Origin: an uncultured Sphingomonas sp.
GTDB lineage: Bacteria; Pseudomonadota; Alphaproteobacteria; Sphingomonadales; Sphingomonadaceae
Reading direction: 5' to 3'
NCBI RefSeq assembly: GCF_902806265.1
Contig: NZ_CADCVZ010000014.1
Span: 1 to 54,219, forward strand
DNA: 54,219 nucleotides
Under the pieces are notes generated by a model. That model saw nothing but the letters and a program-made list of their open reading frames with translations, searched no databases and was not told the DNA's origin. Below, in pieces: positions 51,307-54,219 of the stretch (the stretch's first letter is position 1; every line of letters begins with the position of its first letter). Position numbers and translations under genes: made by a program.

Positions 51307-52542
51307 CTAAGCCGCCTGACCGATGCCTTCCGCCTGCATGGCCCGATCGAGATTTGCGCGAATAGCTTCGAAAAACTGCTCGGTAGTCATCCAGGGCTGG
51401 TCGGGGCCGACCAGGATCGCCAAGTCCTTGGTCATCTGGCCGTTCTCGACCGTCTCGACGCAGACGCGCTCGAGCGTCTCAGCGAATTTCACCACATCCG
51501 GCGTATCGTCGAACTTACCGCGGTACTTGAGGCCGCCGGTCCAGGCGAAGATCGACGCAATCGGATTGGTCGAGGTCGCCTTGCCCTGCTGGTGCATGCG
51601 GTAATGGCGGGTGACGGTGCCGTGCGCGGCCTCCGCTTCCACCGTCTTGCCGTCTGGGGTCATCAGGATCGACGTCATGAGGCCAAGCGAGCCGAAACCC
51701 TGAGCTACCAAGTCCGATTGCACATCGCCGTCATAGTTCTTGCAGGCCCAGACGAACTTGCCCGACCACTTGAGAGCCGAAGCGACCATGTCGTCGATCA
51801 GGCGATGCTGATACTCGATCTTCTTGGCTTCGAAGTCGGCCTTGAACTCGGCTTCGAAGATTTCCTCGAAGATGTCCTTGAAGCGGCCGTCATAAGCCTT
51901 GAGGATGGTGTTCTTGGTGCTGAGGTAAACAGGCCAGCCGCGCTGCAGGCCGTAGTTGAGGCAGGCGCGCGCGAACTCGCGGATGCTTTCGTCGAGATTG
52001 TACATGCCCATGGCGACACCGGCGCCGGGGAACTCGAACACCTCGTGCTCGATTTCCTCACCGTTCTCGCCGGTCCACTTCAATGTCAGCTTGCCTGCGC
52101 CCGGCACCTTGAAGTCGGTCGCCTTGTACTGGTCACCAAAGGCATGACGGCCAACCACGATGGGGTCAGTCCAGCCGGGGATCAGCCGCGGCACGTTGGC
52201 GATCACGATCGGCTCGCGAAAGACCACGCCGCCCAGGATGTTGCGGATGGTGCCGTTGGGCGACTTCCACATCTTGGTCAGCTTGAACTCCTCGACGCGC
52301 GCCTCGTCGGGAGTGATGGTGGCGCATTTCACGCCCACGCCGTGCTGCTTGATCGCGTTGGCGGCCTCGATCGTGACCTTGTCTTGCGTCGCATCGCGGT
52401 TCTCGACGGACAGGTCATAATATAGGAGGTCGATGTCGAGATACGGCTGGATCAGCCGCTCGCGAATCCACTGCCAGATGATGCGGGTCATCTCGTCGCC
52501 GTCGAGCTCGACGACCGGGGTCTTCACCGTGATCTTGGCCAT
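51307..52542 (-). CDS. icd: NADP-dependent isocitrate dehydrogenase (eukaryotic-type)
   Basis: A 411-residue TCA-cycle enzyme converting isocitrate to 2-oxoglutarate with NADP. It belongs to the homodimeric eukaryote-like subfamily typical of alphaproteobacteria, not the E. coli type: [17 protein letters not shown] at the N-terminus, [19 protein letters not shown] (phosphate-binding loop), [15 protein letters not shown], and the metal-binding region [20 protein letters not shown]. The cofactor loop [10 protein letters not shown] is present. Complete. Confidence 0.97.
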   Translation of the reverse strand: MAKITVKTPVVELDGDEMTRIIWQWIRERLIQPYLDIDLLYYDLSVENRDATQDKVTIEAANAIKQHGVGVKCATITPDEARVEEFKLTKMWKSPNGTIRNILGGVVFREPIVIANVPRLIPGWTDPIVVGRHAFGDQYKATDFKVPGAGKLTLKWTGENGEEIEHEVFEFPGAGVAMGMYNLDESIREFARACLNYGLQRGWPVYLSTKNTILKAYDGRFKDIFEEIFEAEFKADFEAKKIEYQHRLIDDMVASALKWSGKFVWACKNYDGDVQSDLVAQGFGSLGLMTSILMTPDGKTVEAEAAHGTVTRHYRMHQQGKATSTNPIASIFAWTGGLKYRGKFDDTPDVVKFAETLERVCVETVENGQMTKDLAILVGPDQPWMTTEQFFEAIRANLDRAMQAEGIGQAA

Positions 52543-52648
52543 GTTCGGTCCTGCGCATGTCTGGAGGTTGGCGGCGCTCTATCGGCGCGGGGCGGCGCTG
52601 GCAACGGCGGCGGTTGTTCGCTTGGCAAGCGGAGGGTAGGGGGGCTTC

Positions 52649-53377
52649 ATGGCGCATATCGAGAACCCAGACAGTCAGTTGACCGCCGTCAAATGGCGTT
52701 TCCCGTCCGTACATCCGGAGGGGCGCAAATATGTGATGATCGCCGCGGGTGTCGCGCTGCTGACCTATTGGGCGATCAGCCAGTTCCTCGGCTGGCTGCT
52801 CATCGGGGTGACGATCTGGGTCGCCGCCTTCTTTCGCGATCCGGTCCGCACCACGCCGGTCAGCCCGCGCCTGATCGTTGCGCCCGCTGACGGGCTGGTC
52901 ACCATGATCACCCGCGTGCCGGCACCGCCGGAGCTGCGTTCTACCCTCGGTGAGGGCGAGTTCACCCGCGTGTCGATCTTCATGAGCGTGTTCGACGTGC
53001 ACATCAATCGCTCGCCGATTGCCGGGACCGTCCGCCGCATCGCCTATGTCCCGGGCAAGTTCGTCAACGCCGACCTCGATAAGGCGAGCGAGGACAACGA
53101 ACGGCAGCACCTCGTAGTGGAGGCAGCGGATGGGCTGAAGGTAGGCTTCACTCAGATTGCGGGCCTGGTCGCGCGGCGCATCCTGTCGTTCGTGGCAGAG
53201 GGAGATCGGGTGACGGCCGGCGAGCGCATCGGCTTGATCCGCTTCGGCAGCCGAGTGGATGTGTTCCTGCCAGCCGGCACCGGCTCGCGCCTGCTGCTCG
53301 GCCAGCGTGCCATCGCCGGCGAAACGGTAGTGGCCGAACTCGGAGTAGACCCGGGGCTGGCCGGGGCGAGCCAGTGA
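52649..53377 (+). CDS. psd: Phosphatidylserine decarboxylase proenzyme (short type)
   Basis: A 242-residue membrane-linked pyruvoyl enzyme making phosphatidylethanolamine. An N-terminal membrane helix pair ([35 protein letters not shown]) precedes the catalytic core [18 protein letters not shown]. The self-cleavage site is the GS in [11 protein letters not shown] (about residue 200), where Ser becomes the pyruvoyl group. This is the short, type II-like form common in alphaproteobacteria. A GGAGGG-containing purine tract precedes the ATG. The stop overlaps pssA as GTGA. Confidence 0.96.
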   Translation: MAHIENPDSQLTAVKWRFPSVHPEGRKYVMIAAGVALLTYWAISQFLGWLLIGVTIWVAAFFRDPVRTTPVSPRLIVAPADGLVTMITRVPAPPELRSTLGEGEFTRVSIFMSVFDVHINRSPIAGTVRRIAYVPGKFVNADLDKASEDNERQHLVVEAADGLKVGFTQIAGLVARRILSFVAEGDRVTAGERIGLIRFGSRVDVFLPAGTGSRLLLGQRAIAGETVVAELGVDPGLAGASQ

Positions 53378-54141
53378 TCGATCGACCGGCCGCGCCGGGC
53401 GGCATTGCGTTTCGGGCGATGGTACCCAACGCGGTCACCGCCCTAGCGCTCTGCCTTGGCCTGACCGGCGTCCGCTTCGCGGTTGGAGGCGAATGGGACA
53501 AGGCATTGGGGTCGGTGGTCCTCGCCGGGGTCCTCGATGGAATGGACGGGCGCATCGCCCGGTTGCTGCGCGCGCAGAGCAAGTTCGGGGCGGAGCTTGA
53601 CAGCTTGGCCGACAACATTGCGTTCGGCACGGCGCCGGCCTTGATCCTCTTCATGTGGTCCTTGAGCAGCGCTCCGCGGTTCGGCTGGATCGCCGCGCTC
53701 GCGTTGGCGGTCTGCTGTGCTCTGCGCCTCGCGCGCTTCAATTCGCGCATCGACGTCGCCGAACAGCCGCACAAGTCCGCGGGCTTCAACACGGGGGTTC
53801 CCGCTCCAGCCGGCGCTGGGTTGGCCTTTGTGCCCGTCTACCTGTGGCTGGTCACCGGCAATGAGCTGTTCCGCAGTTGGCCGCCGGTGATGGCATGGAC
53901 CTTGTTCATCGCGCTGCTGATGATCTCCAACATCCCGACTTTCAGCTGGTCGTCGATCCGGATCCGGCGCTCCATGCGCTTGTTCGCGCTGGCATTCGTC
54001 GCTCTGCTAGGCGCAGCGCTGGTGATCGAGCCATGGTGGAGCCTGCTCGGCGTGTCTGCGCTGTACCTGCTATGTCTGCCGTGGGCGCTGCACAGCTACG
54101 CCCGGGTCAAGCAGCGACGCGCAACTCCGCGGCCGGCTTGA
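53374..54141 (+). CDS. pssA: CDP-diacylglycerol--serine O-phosphatidyltransferase
   Basis: A 255-residue polytopic membrane enzyme making phosphatidylserine, the substrate of the psd product encoded just upstream. The CDP-alcohol phosphotransferase signature is complete: [20 protein letters not shown] followed by LDSLAD (Asp58, Gly59, Ala62, Arg63, Gly72, Asp76, Asp80). Five or so further helices follow. The GTG start overlaps the psd stop. Confidence 0.96.
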   Translation: MIDRPAAPGGIAFRAMVPNAVTALALCLGLTGVRFAVGGEWDKALGSVVLAGVLDGMDGRIARLLRAQSKFGAELDSLADNIAFGTAPALILFMWSLSSAPRFGWIAALALAVCCALRLARFNSRIDVAEQPHKSAGFNTGVPAPAGAGLAFVPVYLWLVTGNELFRSWPPVMAWTLFIALLMISNIPTFSWSSIRIRRSMRLFALAFVALLGAALVIEPWWSLLGVSALYLLCLPWALHSYARVKQRRATPRPA

Positions 54142-54219
54142 CCGTCGCACGCATGGGCGCAGGCCGGGGCGCATAACGGACCGTCACCGGCCGGGTAGCA
54201 ATCGCCGCTTCCGCCAAGG
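54106..54219 (-). CDS. Partial 3' end of a leftward gene, unidentified
   Basis: A frame open from the right edge of the window to a TGA at 54108-54106 encodes a tail ending [18 protein letters not shown]. It overlaps the last 36 bases of pssA. The composition (Ala, Val, Pro, Arg) is compatible with a real C-terminus, but too little is present to identify it; it could also be chance. Confidence 0.3.

Overview
The window is a GC-rich stretch of a chromosome, almost certainly from an alphaproteobacterium of the sphingomonad group. This rests on the gene families (eukaryote-type NADP isocitrate dehydrogenase, ETF-ubiquinone oxidoreductase, short phosphatidylserine decarboxylase, MAPEG and DoxX proteins, an HVA1/DUF2945 protein) and on frequent GTG/TTG starts in tightly overlapping operons. 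No phage, integrase, insertion sequence or CRISPR array was found. The first ~95 bases are low-complexity C/G runs that look like a damaged contig end.

Layout. 1-13.3 kb is an exopolysaccharide (EPS) locus: a sugar ketoisomerase/aminotransferase pair, a class B asparagine synthetase, a family 4 glycosyltransferase, a Wza-like export lipoprotein, a Wzc-like tyrosine autokinase, a TPR protein and an O-antigen ligase/polymerase. Interspersed are a CAP-domain protein, two uncharacterised proteins and a metallophosphoesterase. 13.3-17.9 kb holds the most unusual content: a lasso-peptide-like RiPP cluster with a nucleotidyltransferase, an HPr-kinase-like kinase, a PqqD-like recognition protein, an asparagine-synthetase-like cyclase homologue and an easily missed precursor gene of 38-43 codons at 17715-17846. 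No leader peptidase (B2) or exporter is visible. A tRNA-Pro(TGG) follows.

18-32 kb is housekeeping and accessory chromosome: an M28 peptidase translationally coupled to two small lipoproteins, a PA0069-like radical SAM protein, a soluble lytic transglycosylase coupled to a uracil-DNA-glycosylase-like protein, then a run of overlapping genes (ETF-QO, TPR protein, ispE, nnrDE, RNA methyltransferase). 31.5-34 kb is a polyamine module: an ornithine decarboxylase whose mRNA leader can fold over its own ribosome binding site, and a deoxyhypusine-synthase-like protein probably making homospermidine. 34-39 kb has a threonine/serine dehydratase, small proteins, and two tandem cysteine desulfurases with a ferredoxin. 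39-45 kb has the SRP RNA gene (ffs), a seven-copy GCAAG repeat, dnaX, ybaB, an acyl-CoA ligase and ettA. 45-54 kb has doxX, alaS, a Kef-type antiporter, an FAD monooxygenase, icd and the phosphatidylethanolamine pair psd-pssA.

The strongest candidate for something undescribed is the RiPP cluster. Its precursor carries a W-x-x-P-E-V recognition motif and a C-terminal Ser that the adjacent kinase could phosphorylate, but it lacks the usual Thr at core position -2 and the usual leader protease, so the product may not be a classical lasso peptide.
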